From an uncultured Candidatus Altimarinota bacterium (GTDB lineage: Bacteria; Patescibacteriota; Gracilibacteria; BD1-5; UBA6164), in NCBI GenBank assembly GCA_937931775.1, contig CALHAQ010000085.1, positions 1 to 7,664 on the forward strand: a stretch of DNA of 7,664 nucleotides. Direction: 5' to 3'. Below are positions 6,491 to 7,664 of this stretch, in pieces. The translations under genes were made by a program, and so were the position numbers. Under the pieces are notes generated by a model that did not search any database, was not told where the DNA came from, and worked only from the letters and a program-made list of their open reading frames with translations. How positions within the stretch are numbered: position 1 is the stretch's first letter; the number at the start of each line of letters is the position of its first letter.

Positions 6491-7664
6491 GTGAAAAAAA
6501 ATCTTATTTACATACTCCTCATCCTCCATGTGTTCTTCACAGGGAATATTGGATTTGTTGTAAATAATTACTTTACTACCGTTCATGCTCTCTCAAGTAC
6601 CTGGGATTTTTCTACTCCTGGAGATTATACACTTTCTTCGTCAACATGATCTGAGATAGTCTGAGGAATCGGGACTCTCAATAAGACCTTTTTTCATATT
6701 TGAAGTGAAGTACAATCTGCAGATCTCAACTCAGCGACCGACATCGTAGTTGATGGAAACTACGCATATGTAACTTCTTTTACTAATGATGGAATAGCAG
6801 TAGTAGATATATCTGATCCTACAAATCCTACAACAGTAGCTACACTTTTAGATAATGGGACAACCATACTTCTTAATGGAGCATCAGAATTAGTTAAAAG
6901 TGGTGACTATCTTTTCGTAGCGTCTCAGGTCAGTGATGCTATGCAAGTAATCGATGTATCAAACCCTCTCTTACCTGTACCGGCTAGTCAGGTAACAAAT
7001 ACACCATCATCAAATGAGATGAATGGAGCTAGAGGAATAGTGCTCAATGGAGACTATGTATATGTATCAGCGCAAACTGATAGATCTATTGTTACTATCG
7101 ATATATCCACTCCGACTGCTCCAAGTGTTGTTGATACTGATGTGGAAGGAACAAATCTACGATGAACACGAAGTCTCACTATTTCATGAGATTATCTATA
7201 TGCTACTGCCTATGCTCGAGACAGAATAACAAGTATGGATATTACAGACCCAGCTAACCCTGTACTTGCAGATAGTATTACAGACACTAGACTTGATAGA
7301 GCATGGTTTGTAGAAGTCTCTGGAAACTACGCATATGTTTCTACTCATAACCATAACTCTGTAGAGGTAGTTGATATAACTGACCCTACAAATATGTCTA
7401 TTGTAGCATCTATAACGAATGCTGGAAGTTTCCTTTTGACTCAACCTCGAGATCTCAAAGTAGTATGAGATGTACTATTTGTAACATCTAATAATGACGA
7501 TGCTGTAACGGCTATTGATATCAGCAATCCTCTTGCTCCTGTATTCTTAGACTCTATAGTACATGCTGGATGAGCACTCCAAGAGCTCAATGGGGCAAGA
7601 TGAGTACTAGCAGTATGAGATAGGCTTTATGTAGCTTCTGGTGTAAGTGACGCGCTTGAAATAG
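6491..7664 (+). CDS. Secreted LVIVD-type beta-propeller protein (partial, runs off the right edge)
   Basis: At least 391 residues are present. The N-terminus MKKNLIYILLILHVFF is a signal peptide core with possible cleavage after VHA (about residue 34). Residues about 36-82 form a lead-in (TWDFSTPGDYTL). From about residue 83 there are six complete repeats and the start of a seventh, each about 45-50 residues with the pattern R-x-[LIV]-x-[VI]-x-G-[DN]-Y-x-Y-V ... [VI]-x-[VI]-D-[IV]-[ST]-[DN]-P ... P, as in the LVIVD repeat family. Such repeats fold as propeller blades outside the cell and often mediate binding; the partner is unknown. Nine TGA codons are read as Gly, and aligned repeats use TGA, GGA or GGT for the same glycine. 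GTG 6491 is chosen because it gives the basic start of the signal peptide and an in-frame TAA lies at 6458-6460. The gene is divergent from the large surface protein. Confidence 0.9.

Noticed and set aside
7196..7444. An 82-residue - strand open frame
   Set aside because: Antisense shadow of the propeller repeats.
1..7664. CRISPR arrays, insertion sequences, tRNA or rRNA genes
   Set aside because: No regularly spaced direct repeats, transposase-like protein, cloverleaf or rRNA-like sequence was seen; the repeats present are protein-domain repeats.

Overview
The window is AT-rich bacterial DNA that only reads sensibly if TGA codes for glycine (translation table 25). All four main genes have many in-frame TGA codons at positions where their families have glycine, for example the NDGSSD motif of a glycosyltransferase and the EVGPGYG motif of KsgA. 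This places the organism in the Candidate Phyla Radiation lineages that use this code, Gracilibacteria (BD1-5/GN02) or Absconditabacteria (SR1). CGA still behaves as arginine and I found no in-frame CGG codon, which argues against the Absconditabacterales lineage reported to read CGA/CGG as tryptophan. I cannot choose between the two phyla from the sequence alone.

Layout. On the + strand, 1-84 is the tail of an upstream gene, probably another glycosyltransferase. It overlaps the start of a complete family 2 glycosyltransferase (62-955). A hairpin at 955-982 probably terminates transcription from both sides. After a 158-base spacer, two genes lie on the - strand: ksgA/rsmA (1141-1962), preceded in transcription order by a 1385-residue secreted modular surface protein (2020-6177). 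An AT-rich 313-base divergent spacer (6178-6490) separates that gene from a + strand secreted LVIVD-type beta-propeller protein (6491 to beyond the window end).

Biology. The most interesting object is the large surface protein. It has a signal peptide, three jelly-roll-like repeats, then a set of three tandem H-type-lectin-like modules flanked on both sides by copies of a roughly 180-residue domain (YRW...IRLRM...YCFR), then an Ig-like domain and a beta-rich C-terminal domain. This looks like an adhesin. The divergently transcribed propeller is also exported, and the glycosyltransferase(s) could build surface glycans. Together these suit a small episymbiont or predator that attaches to other cells, but that lifestyle is inferred from the genes and the lineage, not shown. 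Standard-code gene calling would shred every one of these genes into short fragments.
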